Source: Peptostreptococcus russellii (GTDB lineage: Bacteria > Bacillota > Clostridia > Peptostreptococcales > Peptostreptococcaceae). Taken from it: 64,000 nt of DNA. The translations under genes were made by a program, and so were the position numbers. Positions 44,784 through 53,364 of the stretch are shown one piece after another. Below the pieces are notes generated by a model. That model worked only from the letters and a program-made list of their open reading frames with translations, had not been told where the DNA came from and made no database searches. The stretch lies in the NCBI RefSeq assembly GCF_900110295.1, contig NZ_FODF01000001.1, forward strand, positions 124,001 through 188,000, written 5' to 3'. The first letter of the stretch is position 1; the number at the start of each line of letters is the position of its first letter.

Positions 44784-45488
44784 ATGGAAAAATTAGAGCA
44801 ATTATATGAAGGAAAAGCAAAGAAGGTATTTAAAACAGATGACAAGGACTATTTAATAGTATCATATAAAGATGATGCAACTGCATTTAACGGTCTTAAG
44901 AAGGGTACAATAATGGGTAAGGGCGTTATAAACAATCTTATGTCTAATCAGTTATTCCAGTACCTAGCTGAAAATGGAATAGAAACTCACTACGTAAAGA
45001 CTTTAAATGACAGAGAAACTGTAGTGAAGGCTGTAGAAATAGTTCCACTAGAAGTAATAGTAAGAAACGTTGCAGCAGGAAGTTTTTCTAAGAGATTAGG
45101 TGTTGAAGAAGGTGTAGTATTCGAACAGCCTACAGTAGAGTTTTCTTATAAGAATGATGATTTAGGAGATCCACTAATTAATGATTCATTTGCGATCGCT
45201 CTAAAACTAGCAACTCAGGACGAAATAGATAAGATAAAATCAATGGCTTTAAAGGTAAATGAATTACTAAAAGCATATTTTTTAGAAAATAATATAAAAT
45301 TAATAGATTTTAAGTTGGAGTTTGGTAGATTCCATGGGGACATAATATTAGCTGATGAAATATCTCCAGATACTTGCCGTCTTTGGGATAAGGAAACAAA
45401 TACAAAGCTTGATAAGGACAGATTCAGAAGAGATATGGGCGATGTAGAGGGTGCATATCTTGAAGTAAGAAACCGTCTAGGATTTTAG
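44784..45488 (+). CDS. purC: SAICAR synthetase PurC
   Basis: Condenses CAIR with aspartate in IMP synthesis. 234 residues: [94 protein letters not shown] precedes the ATG. Eight bp before purF; no other pur gene is adjacent. Confidence 0.97.
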   Translation: MEKLEQLYEGKAKKVFKTDDKDYLIVSYKDDATAFNGLKKGTIMGKGVINNLMSNQLFQYLAENGIETHYVKTLNDRETVVKAVEIVPLEVIVRNVAAGSFSKRLGVEEGVVFEQPTVEFSYKNDDLGDPLINDSFAIALKLATQDEIDKIKSMALKVNELLKAYFLENNIKLIDFKLEFGRFHGDIILADEISPDTCRLWDKETNTKLDKDRFRRDMGDVEGAYLEVRNRLGF

Positions 45489-45496
45489 GAGAGCAT

Positions 45497-46930
45497 ATGA
45501 GAGACGATATAATGACTGGTTTAAAAGAAGAGTGCGGAGTATTTGGTGCATATGATTTTGACGGCGAAGATATAGCATCATATATATACTATGGTTTATT
45601 TGCATTACAACACAGAGGGCAGGAAAATGCTGGTATATCTGTAACTAAGACAGCTGAAGATTGTAGAAATGTAACTTTTCATAAGGGACAAGGTCTTGTT
45701 AACGAAGTATTTGATAAAAAGACACTAAATTCTTTAAAGGGGAATTTAGGAGTTGGACATGTTAGATACTCTACAGCAGGTGGTCTTGGTATAGAATGTG
45801 CTCAACCTTTTGTTATACATTATATAAAGGGTATTCTTTCAATGGCACATAATGGTAATTTAACAAATGGTGCAGAACTTAAGAATGAGCTTGCTATGAC
45901 AGGAGCGATATTTCAGACAACTACAGATTCTGAGGTAATAGCTTATCTTATAGCTAGAGAAAGATTACATACTTTATGTATAGAAGATGCTGTAAAGAGC
46001 GCAACTCAGAAGCTTCAGGGGGCATTTTCATTAGTAGTTTCTAGTCCAGCTAAGCTTATAGGTGCTAGAGATAGATTTGGATTTAGACCACTATGTATTG
46101 GTAAAAAAGATAATACTTATTTCCTAAGTTCTGAATCAGCAGCTTTAGACACAATAGGAGCTGAATTTATAAGAGATGTAGAGCCTGGAGAAATTGTTAC
46201 TATAAAGGATGGAAAAATAGAATCAGACTATTTTGCAGAATCAAAAGAAAAGGCTAGATGTATATTTGAATATATTTATTTTGCAAGAACAGACAGCTGT
46301 ATTGATGGTCAAAGCGTTTATTCTTCAAGAGTAAGAGCAGGGGAACTTTTAGCTGAAAACTATCCAGTAGATGCAGATCTTGTAGTAGGAGTACCTGAAT
46401 CAGGTCTTGCAGCGGCAGTAGGCTATTCTCAAAAATCAGGAATACCATATGGTATGGCATTTTATAAGAACAGTTATGTGGGAAGAACATTTATAAAACC
46501 TAAGCAAAATGAGAGAACAGCAGGGGTAAAGGTTAAGCTTAATGTTATTACAGAAGTAGTAAAAGGTAAGAGAGTAGTAATGGTAGACGACTCTATAGTA
46601 AGGGGTACAACTATAAGAAATATAGTAAAGATGCTTAAAGAAGCAGGTGCTTTAGAGGTTCATGTTAGAGTGAGTTCTCCACCTTTTAGACATCCTTGTT
46701 ATTATGGAACAGATGTACCAAGTAGAGATAATTTAGTTGCTGTAAATCATACAATTGAAGAAATAAGAGAAAGTATTGATGCAGATTCACTAGGATATCT
46801 TGATGAAAAAGATTTGCCAGAGCTATGTCCAGGATTAGAATTTTGTGACGCATGCTTTACAGGCAAATACAAGGGAGGAATTCCTTCAGACCCATCAAAG
46901 AGCGGTTGTTGTTCCTCAAAGTTAGTTTAA
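45497..46930 (+). CDS. purF: Amidophosphoribosyltransferase PurF
   Basis: First committed step of purine synthesis, PRPP + Gln to phosphoribosylamine. 477 residues. A 12-residue propeptide precedes the nucleophile Cys13 in KEECGVFGAYDF; glutaminase loop LQHRGQENAGI; PRPP motif VVMVDDSIVRGTTIRNIV. Cysteines in ARCIFEY, FRHPCYYG and CDACF match the [4Fe-4S] type of B. subtilis. Start 45497 has AGGAG 5 bases upstream; ATG 45512 is an alternative. Confidence 0.97.
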   Translation: MRDDIMTGLKEECGVFGAYDFDGEDIASYIYYGLFALQHRGQENAGISVTKTAEDCRNVTFHKGQGLVNEVFDKKTLNSLKGNLGVGHVRYSTAGGLGIECAQPFVIHYIKGILSMAHNGNLTNGAELKNELAMTGAIFQTTTDSEVIAYLIARERLHTLCIEDAVKSATQKLQGAFSLVVSSPAKLIGARDRFGFRPLCIGKKDNTYFLSSESAALDTIGAEFIRDVEPGEIVTIKDGKIESDYFAESKEKARCIFEYIYFARTDSCIDGQSVYSSRVRAGELLAENYPVDADLVVGVPESGLAAAVGYSQKSGIPYGMAFYKNSYVGRTFIKPKQNERTAGVKVKLNVITEVVKGKRVVMVDDSIVRGTTIRNIVKMLKEAGALEVHVRVSSPPFRHPCYYGTDVPSRDNLVAVNHTIEEIRESIDADSLGYLDEKDLPELCPGLEFCDACFTGKYKGGIPSDPSKSGCCSSKLV

Positions 46931-46957
46931 ATTACAAATAAAAATAAAATATATTTT

Positions 46958-46995
46958 AAACCACCTAATTATTAAGTTATTAGGTGGTTTTTTAT
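46958..46995 (+). terminator. Terminator after purF
   Basis: AAACCACCTAAT (46958-46969) and ATTAGGTGGTTT (46979-46990) plus TTTT. Ends a two-gene pur unit. Confidence 0.92.
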
Positions 46996-47123
46996 TATAG
47001 AAAAAAATATAGTAATTGTATAGTTAAGTCAAAAAAACTATAGCTAGATATATATTTTTAAAAAAATTTATTATATACATATTATATGATAATATATGGA
47101 TATAGATAAGTAGGAGGTAGACT

Positions 47124-48245
47124 ATGAAAAAGTTAATACTTGCTGGCGGAGGACATGGCCATATAAATATTTTAAAAGAGCTTATAAAAAATCCTTTGAA
47201 TGATTATGAAATAATTTTAATAACTGACTATAAAAGGCAATACTATTCAGGAATGCTTCCTGGATTTATAGAGGGGATCTATACAGAAGATGAGATATCT
47301 TTCGACGTTGAAGATCTATGTAAAAAAGCAGGCGTTAAATATATAAATGAAAAAATAGTGAAAATAAGTGCAGAGGAAAAGTCTGTAACAACAATTCCTT
47401 TAAATAATGAAAAACTAAGCGATATTTTAGAAGGTGAGAACAAGAGAATGTATAAATTTGATTTTATATCTATGAATCTTGGATCATATGCCAAAAATAC
47501 CTATCAAATAGCAAATAGTGCAAGTTATGTAAAGCCAATTTTTAGCGTGGTCGAATTTATGAAGAAAATTGATAGAGATATAGATAAGGAAAAAACAAAA
47601 AAGAAGAAAATGATTATTGTAGGTGGTGGTGCATCTGGAATTGAATTATCATATGCTTTTAGAGAAAGATATCCTAACTTTGAAATAGAAGTGTTTTCAA
47701 ATAGTGATATTTTGCATAGATTTAATAAAAATACAAGAAAAAAGGCTAAAAAAGAACTTGTGCAAAAGAAAGTACTACTGCATACATATGAGCCTATAAA
47801 ATCGGTTTCTAGCAAAGAAATCCTTACTAGTAGGGATAAGTATCAATATGATTATTTAATTGTTTCAAATGGTGTTACAGGGACTCCAATTGAATTTGAA
47901 GGTTATGAAGTAACAGATGAAAACTTTTTAAAGGTAGAAAATGATTTATGTGCAGATGAAAATAGTATAGCTATGGGGGATATGGTTTTTCTAAAAAAAT
48001 ACCCAAAAACTCCAAAAGCTGGGGTATTTGCTATTAGACAAGCACCTATTTTATATAAAAATCTTAGAAATATGTTGGATGGTATAAATGAAAGAGTGGA
48101 ATATACTCCACAAAAAAAGTACTTACAGTTACTTAATTGCGGTTCTAGAAATGCAATTTTAAATTATGGAAAAAGATATTCTTTTAAAGGGAAAATTCCT
48201 TGGAAGATAAAAGACTATATAGATAGAGAATACATGAAAATATAA
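47124..48245 (+). CDS. FAD/NAD-binding oxidoreductase, SelD-N-terminal-like (NDH-2 related)
   Basis: 373 residues. FAD motif LILAGGGHGHINILKEL and second nucleotide motif MIIVGGGASGIELSYAF; YYSGMLPGFIEG, GDMVFLKKYPKTPKAGVFAIRQAP. This looks like the pyridine nucleotide-disulfide oxidoreductase family that in some bacteria is fused to SelD (TIGR03169), here without a SelD part. Electron acceptor unknown. Monocistronic, AGGAGG before ATG. Confidence 0.82.
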   Translation: MKKLILAGGGHGHINILKELIKNPLNDYEIILITDYKRQYYSGMLPGFIEGIYTEDEISFDVEDLCKKAGVKYINEKIVKISAEEKSVTTIPLNNEKLSDILEGENKRMYKFDFISMNLGSYAKNTYQIANSASYVKPIFSVVEFMKKIDRDIDKEKTKKKKMIIVGGGASGIELSYAFRERYPNFEIEVFSNSDILHRFNKNTRKKAKKELVQKKVLLHTYEPIKSVSSKEILTSRDKYQYDYLIVSNGVTGTPIEFEGYEVTDENFLKVENDLCADENSIAMGDMVFLKKYPKTPKAGVFAIRQAPILYKNLRNMLDGINERVEYTPQKKYLQLLNCGSRNAILNYGKRYSFKGKIPWKIKDYIDREYMKI

Positions 48246-48250
48246 TTTAA

Positions 48251-48290
48251 TAAAAATCCCCTAACTTTAAAAAGAAAGGGGATTTTTTAT
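48251..48290. terminator. Bidirectional terminator between convergent genes
   Basis: AAAAATCCCCT and AGGGGATTTTTT flank an A-rich loop; serves the flavoprotein (+) and the surface protein (-). Confidence 0.75.
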
Positions 48291-48316
48291 ATATTTTTAT
48301 ATATTAGTTTTAAAAA

Positions 48317-51300
48317 TTACTTAATTACTGAGTTTATAAAATTTTTACTAATTGAATCGTTTCCACCAATGATATTTATATTTTTTATACTAGAATTTTG
48401 CAATAATTTGGATGTTGAAATATCATTTTCATTCACAAGAATTAGAGGCATATTAGTTTTTGGAATAATGGCACCTGATACAAGAGCATCAATACCTGTT
48501 ACACCATTAGCAATATGTATAGATTTTGCATTGGGATATGCTAAGTTAGCTATCATTCTTGAAGTTTCATATCTATTCTCTCCAGCAATTCTGTTTGTTT
48601 TGAATTTGTTTAATGAATTTTCTACATTCCTGCTTACTGAGTTTGTTCCACCTATTATATGAACTTTTTTGATACTTTTAGTATTCATAAAATCAATGGC
48701 AGATTTATCTATTTTTTCTGGACTTGTAAGTATTACAGGTGCATTTACTTTAGTTGAAAAGTTTGCAACAGAAAGCCCATCTGCAATATTTGTTCCATCA
48801 ACGACAAAGACTTCATCATATTTTGAGTCTTTGTACATCTGTTCGGCAAGTTTTATAGAAGTTTTATATCTATCTTCACCTGCAATTCTATTTACCTTTA
48901 TTCCATTATTTTCAAGTTCCTTAACAACGTTTTCTCCTATAGAATTTTCTCCACCAACTATATCTACAGAACTTGTATTTAGTCTCTTTAACTCATCGAG
49001 AACGGATTTATCCAGAAAATCTTTACCTGAAAGTAGAATAGGAGAATCCAATCTCTTTGCATGAACAGGAGAAATAAGTGAATCCGCTAGTTGTGTTGAT
49101 GAAACTAGAATCACTTTATCTGCATTTTTAAAATATTTTTTAGAAATTTCAGTAGCTGTATGAATTCTCGTTTTACCTTCAACACGAGAAATAGTTTTAT
49201 CTTTACTATTTACTGAATTTGAATTGCCTGATGAGCTATGAGAAGGCGTTTCTATAAAAATCTTTTGCATTTCGTTGCTTTCAAATAACTTAGCATGTTC
49301 AGGATTACGAGATATAAGCTTTACAGTTACAATATTTTTTTCAGTATCCATATTATCTTTAAATGCCGCTTCGTCAAGTTTAATTAATGAATTAGGTAAT
49401 TTAACCGCTTCTAAAAGACAACTTTTAAAAGCTCCATATTCTATTTCTTCTATGCCTTCTTCAAGTATAAGTTTTTTAGTATGTCTGAACTTTACATTTT
49501 CTTCAAATGCGAGTTTTCCAATCTTTTTTACACTTCCAGGGATTTTAATCTCTTTACATCTTTGTCCTGAAAATGCTTTATATTCAATAGTTTCAACACT
49601 AGATGGAATATGAAGTTCTGTAAGAGGAGCGCCAACGAATGCAGATTTTCCTATTCTCTTTACAGTATCAGGTATTTCAATATTCTTAAGATATATATTT
49701 CTTGAAAGAATACCATCAGGTATTTCGTCCATTCCTCTAGAGAACTTTATATTTTCTATAAGGTTAAGAGAGAAACATCCTGAACCCATCTTTGTTACTG
49801 AATCTGGAATTTTAAGATCCTTAAGTTGGTTTGCGTTGAAAGCTGAGTCTCCTATAGTTGTTAGAGACGAAGGAAGATCAACGTGGCTTAAATTATTTTG
49901 CCTAAAGGCACTATCCTCAATAACTTCTACTTTATCTGGTATTTTTACAGTTTTAAGTCCAAGTGGAGAAGATACGTCATCTGTTCTGTAAACAACACCT
50001 TCTGTAGTCATAAAGGCTTCTTTTCCTATAGCAGTAACAGGTTTTCCATCAGGAGTAGTGTCTGGTATTATAAGGAATTTATTAACCTTATACTTTTCAG
50101 CGCCTAATTTAGAATATCCTGTAATTTTAGAGCCTTCGTATGTGAAGTCATCTTTAGTCCATTTCATTTCTTCTTTTATTTCAAGACTTTTTATTGAATT
50201 TTTAAGTTCAGAAAGAGCATTATCTACATCAGTCTGTTCAGCATCGTCATTTTCAAATATCTTTTGAGCCTCAGCAAGAGCAGTCTTAAATTTGCTCCAG
50301 CTTTCTGCAGTATAAAGTTTTTCATTATAATCTCTGATATCCTTAATCTCATTTTCAAGACTTGTTTTTATAACATTAGCAGGCGAAAGATTCTTAATAG
50401 CATCATTAAGTTTCTTATTTGCATTGTCTATTTCTTTTTGATTAGAAGCTTCATTTTTAAATACTTTTTTTGCTTTATTAAGAACTTCATTCATTTTATT
50501 CCATGATTTTTCTTTGTATTCTTCAGGAATCAAGTTTAAAACAGATCTTATAGTAGAGAATAAAGGCTCTCTATTTATATTACTAGATACAAGGATAAAC
50601 TTCTGGTATTCACTTGAGTACATATATGTGTCAGAAGTAAGATGCTTAGGATTTCTTGTATATAAATATACTTGTCCCTTTCCATCTTTTCCAGGATTAT
50701 CCTTAAATACATAGTGTTTAATCTTAAACACACTATAAGGAATATGAACTTCCTCAAGCTTGTTATTCATAAAACTGTAGTTATCAATTTGAATTTTGGA
50801 AACATCATCGCTAATTTCAAGTTCAGAAATTTTATTGTTTTTAAAGGCTTCACTTCCTATTTTTAAAACAGATGCAGGAATATAAAGCTTTGTTATATCA
50901 TTGTTTGCGAAAGCAAAAGTATCAATGGCAAATACACCATCTGGAATATGAAGCTCTGTAAGTTTATTATCTGCAAAAGCACTTGAATCAATGATAAATT
51001 TACTGTATCCATCTTTCATTTCAGGTAGAGTAAGTTTTTCAATTCCGAGATTGTTGAATGACTCTTTTCCTATACCCCTTATTTTCTTAATAACAGTTTT
51101 ATCATTTTCTTTGATTTTAACTTCATAAGGTATTACAAGATGTTTTTCAGTCTTGATTTTTTCATGACCCTTCTTAGAAAGACCTGTTATAGCAAAGTAA
51201 GTAGGAGAATCTAATATTGTAGAAGGAATGTCTCCGTATGTGAAATCTTCAGAAGCCCATACTGATGATTCAGTATCAGATTTTGCAGCAATCTTGATTT

Positions 51301-53041
51301 TAACTGTAGTACTATTTGGATCAGAAGGGTTTATATTTGTTTCCAGCTCATTGGATTCATTAATATCAAATCTATCCAAGTTCCACTGAGGTTTTTCCTT
51401 AGAATCAACGATAGTATTTCCGTCTTTGTATGTTGTTGTTCCATAAGAGAATGGTATCTTCTTTAGCTTTTCTTCTAAATCTTTTTTAGAAATATTTTTA
51501 TCTACCTTTAAAATACCAAGATCAACTACACTATTTTCAATTAAAAAAGATGTCTTAGTTATGAAAACTTCTCTGCTAGTTGGAACATGAAGAGGGGAAT
51601 TGACTGAATTTATATTTCCCTCCATGATTTTAACTGGAGCACCTGCTTTAGAAATATTTAGCTTAACTTTTGGAGAATACTTAAGTGCTGAAGAACCAAG
51701 AAGTTCAAACTTTTCTCCAATATTCAATGTTCCTTCGAGGTTAGAACAGTTTTTAAAAGCGTCTCTATCTATTGAAAGAAGTGAATCTGGGAAGTTGAAT
51801 TCAGTTAGACTTTTACAATTAGTAAAAGAATTGAACCCGATTTTTTTAAGTCCTTCATTGGCAACTATTGTTTTTACAGTAGAAGCTACGAAAGCAAGGT
51901 TATCAACTTCTTCTAATTCTTTGTTGAAGGTTACAGAGTCAATTTTGCTTTTAGAAAATGCCTGTTTACCTATTTTTTCAACAGTTACACCATCGATTTT
52001 TTCAGGAATAACTACGTCTTTATCAGTACCATTATACTTAGTAATAGTTTTTGTATCTTTATTAAAAATAAAGTTTGAAGCATCGGTTTCTTTATTTGTA
52101 GATACTGGATTTAATTTTATATTTATTTTTATTCTATCCAGTCCGCAAGTATCGCATCCTTCAAAATGTCCTGAAATGGTATTAGATTTGGATAAATTAA
52201 AATCATCAAGTTCCCATACAAGTGTATATGGTAAAGTAGAAAAGTCGTTTGTAGTGGAACCTATTTTGAAAGGAATTTTTTCAAGTTCTTTTTTCAACTC
52301 TTCTTTATTGATACTTTCTTTAACATCAATAGTTCCTAAATCTACTGAATAATTATCTTGATTACTTCCCTTAAAAGCACCTGAAGAAAGAAAAACATCT
52401 CTTGTATTAGGTAGGGAAATAGGAAGGTTAATATCATACAAATTATTTTCGTAGATAGCAATAGGAATACCCTTGTTAGCTATAGTAATCTTCATATTAT
52501 TGCAACCTTTGAAAGCAGAGGTAAGGACTTTTTCAAGATTTTCCCCTAAAATTATTTCTCGTGAGATTTTAGTGCAATTTAAAAAAGCATATTTTCCTAT
52601 GGATACTAAAGAATTTGGAAAATTTATATTTTCCAGGTTGGAGCAGTTAGAAAAAGCCCCATCACCAATTTTTTCTAGACCTTCGTTAAGAGCTACTGTT
52701 TTTACAGTAGAAAGTCCAAAAGCCCCATCACCAATTTCTTTCAATTCTTTGTTGAAGGTTACAGAGTCAATTTGGCTTTTAGAAAATGCCTGTCTACCTA
52801 TTTTTTCAACAGCTACACCGTCAATTTTTTCAGGTATGACTACATCTTTGTCAGTACCTTTGTATTTTTTGATAGTTTTTATTCCTTTATCGAATTCAAA
52901 ACTATCTTCAGATGTTTCAGCTTGTTCTGAAACAAGTTCATCTGTTATTTGTGAAAGATTTTCTTCAGCAGCAAATGAACCGACTGGCATCATTGAAATT
53001 GTTAACAATAATGACAGCAACGTTGTTGTAATTTTTTTCAT
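48317..53041 (-). CDS. Large surface protein: BspA-type leucine-rich repeats with CWB2 cell-wall anchors
   Basis: 1574 residues, largest gene here. Signal peptide ending SFAAEE; LRR_5 (BspA-like) repeats at about 80-220, 350-500, 650-800 and 1000-1250 (pattern KIGxxAFxxxxLxxxxIPxSV); two helical FIVAR-like segments (about 838-885 and 893-954); Ser/Asn linker 1265-1285; three CWB2 repeats (1288-1574) with NRIAGEDRYKTSIKLAE and HIIGGTNSVS. CWB2 anchors proteins to a secondary cell-wall polymer in C. difficile. Residues 47-322 and 323-600 are a direct duplication. Adhesion is a plausible role, not shown. Confidence 0.92.
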   Translation of the reverse strand: MKKITTTLLSLLLTISMMPVGSFAAEENLSQITDELVSEQAETSEDSFEFDKGIKTIKKYKGTDKDVVIPEKIDGVAVEKIGRQAFSKSQIDSVTFNKELKEIGDGAFGLSTVKTVALNEGLEKIGDGAFSNCSNLENINFPNSLVSIGKYAFLNCTKISREIILGENLEKVLTSAFKGCNNMKITIANKGIPIAIYENNLYDINLPISLPNTRDVFLSSGAFKGSNQDNYSVDLGTIDVKESINKEELKKELEKIPFKIGSTTNDFSTLPYTLVWELDDFNLSKSNTISGHFEGCDTCGLDRIKINIKLNPVSTNKETDASNFIFNKDTKTITKYNGTDKDVVIPEKIDGVTVEKIGKQAFSKSKIDSVTFNKELEEVDNLAFVASTVKTIVANEGLKKIGFNSFTNCKSLTEFNFPDSLLSIDRDAFKNCSNLEGTLNIGEKFELLGSSALKYSPKVKLNISKAGAPVKIMEGNINSVNSPLHVPTSREVFITKTSFLIENSVVDLGILKVDKNISKKDLEEKLKKIPFSYGTTTYKDGNTIVDSKEKPQWNLDRFDINESNELETNINPSDPNSTTVKIKIAAKSDTESSVWASEDFTYGDIPSTILDSPTYFAITGLSKKGHEKIKTEKHLVIPYEVKIKENDKTVIKKIRGIGKESFNNLGIEKLTLPEMKDGYSKFIIDSSAFADNKLTELHIPDGVFAIDTFAFANNDITKLYIPASVLKIGSEAFKNNKISELEISDDVSKIQIDNYSFMNNKLEEVHIPYSVFKIKHYVFKDNPGKDGKGQVYLYTRNPKHLTSDTYMYSSEYQKFILVSSNINREPLFSTIRSVLNLIPEEYKEKSWNKMNEVLNKAKKVFKNEASNQKEIDNANKKLNDAIKNLSPANVIKTSLENEIKDIRDYNEKLYTAESWSKFKTALAEAQKIFENDDAEQTDVDNALSELKNSIKSLEIKEEMKWTKDDFTYEGSKITGYSKLGAEKYKVNKFLIIPDTTPDGKPVTAIGKEAFMTTEGVVYRTDDVSSPLGLKTVKIPDKVEVIEDSAFRQNNLSHVDLPSSLTTIGDSAFNANQLKDLKIPDSVTKMGSGCFSLNLIENIKFSRGMDEIPDGILSRNIYLKNIEIPDTVKRIGKSAFVGAPLTELHIPSSVETIEYKAFSGQRCKEIKIPGSVKKIGKLAFEENVKFRHTKKLILEEGIEEIEYGAFKSCLLEAVKLPNSLIKLDEAAFKDNMDTEKNIVTVKLISRNPEHAKLFESNEMQKIFIETPSHSSSGNSNSVNSKDKTISRVEGKTRIHTATEISKKYFKNADKVILVSSTQLADSLISPVHAKRLDSPILLSGKDFLDKSVLDELKRLNTSSVDIVGGENSIGENVVKELENNGIKVNRIAGEDRYKTSIKLAEQMYKDSKYDEVFVVDGTNIADGLSVANFSTKVNAPVILTSPEKIDKSAIDFMNTKSIKKVHIIGGTNSVSRNVENSLNKFKTNRIAGENRYETSRMIANLAYPNAKSIHIANGVTGIDALVSGAIIPKTNMPLILVNENDISTSKLLQNSSIKNINIIGGNDSISKNFINSVIK
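51908..52032 (-). repeat. Internal direct repeat, copy B
   Basis: Near-identical to copy A at an offset of exactly 828 bp (276 codons); encodes GTDKDVVIPEKIDGVTVEKI and DSVTFNKELEE. Confidence 0.85.
52736..52860 (-). repeat. Internal direct repeat, copy A
   Basis: Best conserved part of the duplicated unit; encodes GTDKDVVIPEKIDGVAVEKI and DSVTFNKELKE. Only scattered base changes versus copy B. Confidence 0.85.
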
Positions 53042-53364
53042 TTTAATCCCCCTAATAATAAATTTTTTGAAAAAGTTAGAAAATATATATGATCTTCATA
53101 AATATTATAGTATATCTAAAATATAATAGGTGTATTTACATATAAATATACTTATATATAGAATAATTAAATGACATAACACTATAAAATAGAGATATTC
53201 TATATAATGATTATTTAATATTAAAAAAATAATAATCTTATCTATATAATTTGACATTTTACTCTGCTATAAATAAAATGATAAAATTGACTATATATCT
53301 AAAAATAGGTTATAATAAAGTTTAGTGTAAAATTAGACTAGGTACAGTAAAGAGAGGTAAAGCA
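53042..53364. other. Divergent gap, surface protein to topB
   Basis: 323 bp. topB has two promoter candidates: TTGACA-N17-TAAAAT (53251-53279) and TTGACT-N18-TATAAT (53287-53316). A GTGTATTTA/TAAATATAC inverted repeat (53130-53151) lies nearer the surface-protein gene. No ORF. Confidence 0.6.

Noticed and set aside
48317-53041. Repeats in the surface gene as CRISPR or mobile element
   Set aside because: The repeats are in-frame protein-coding units at 828-bp spacing, with no spacer pattern or transposase.
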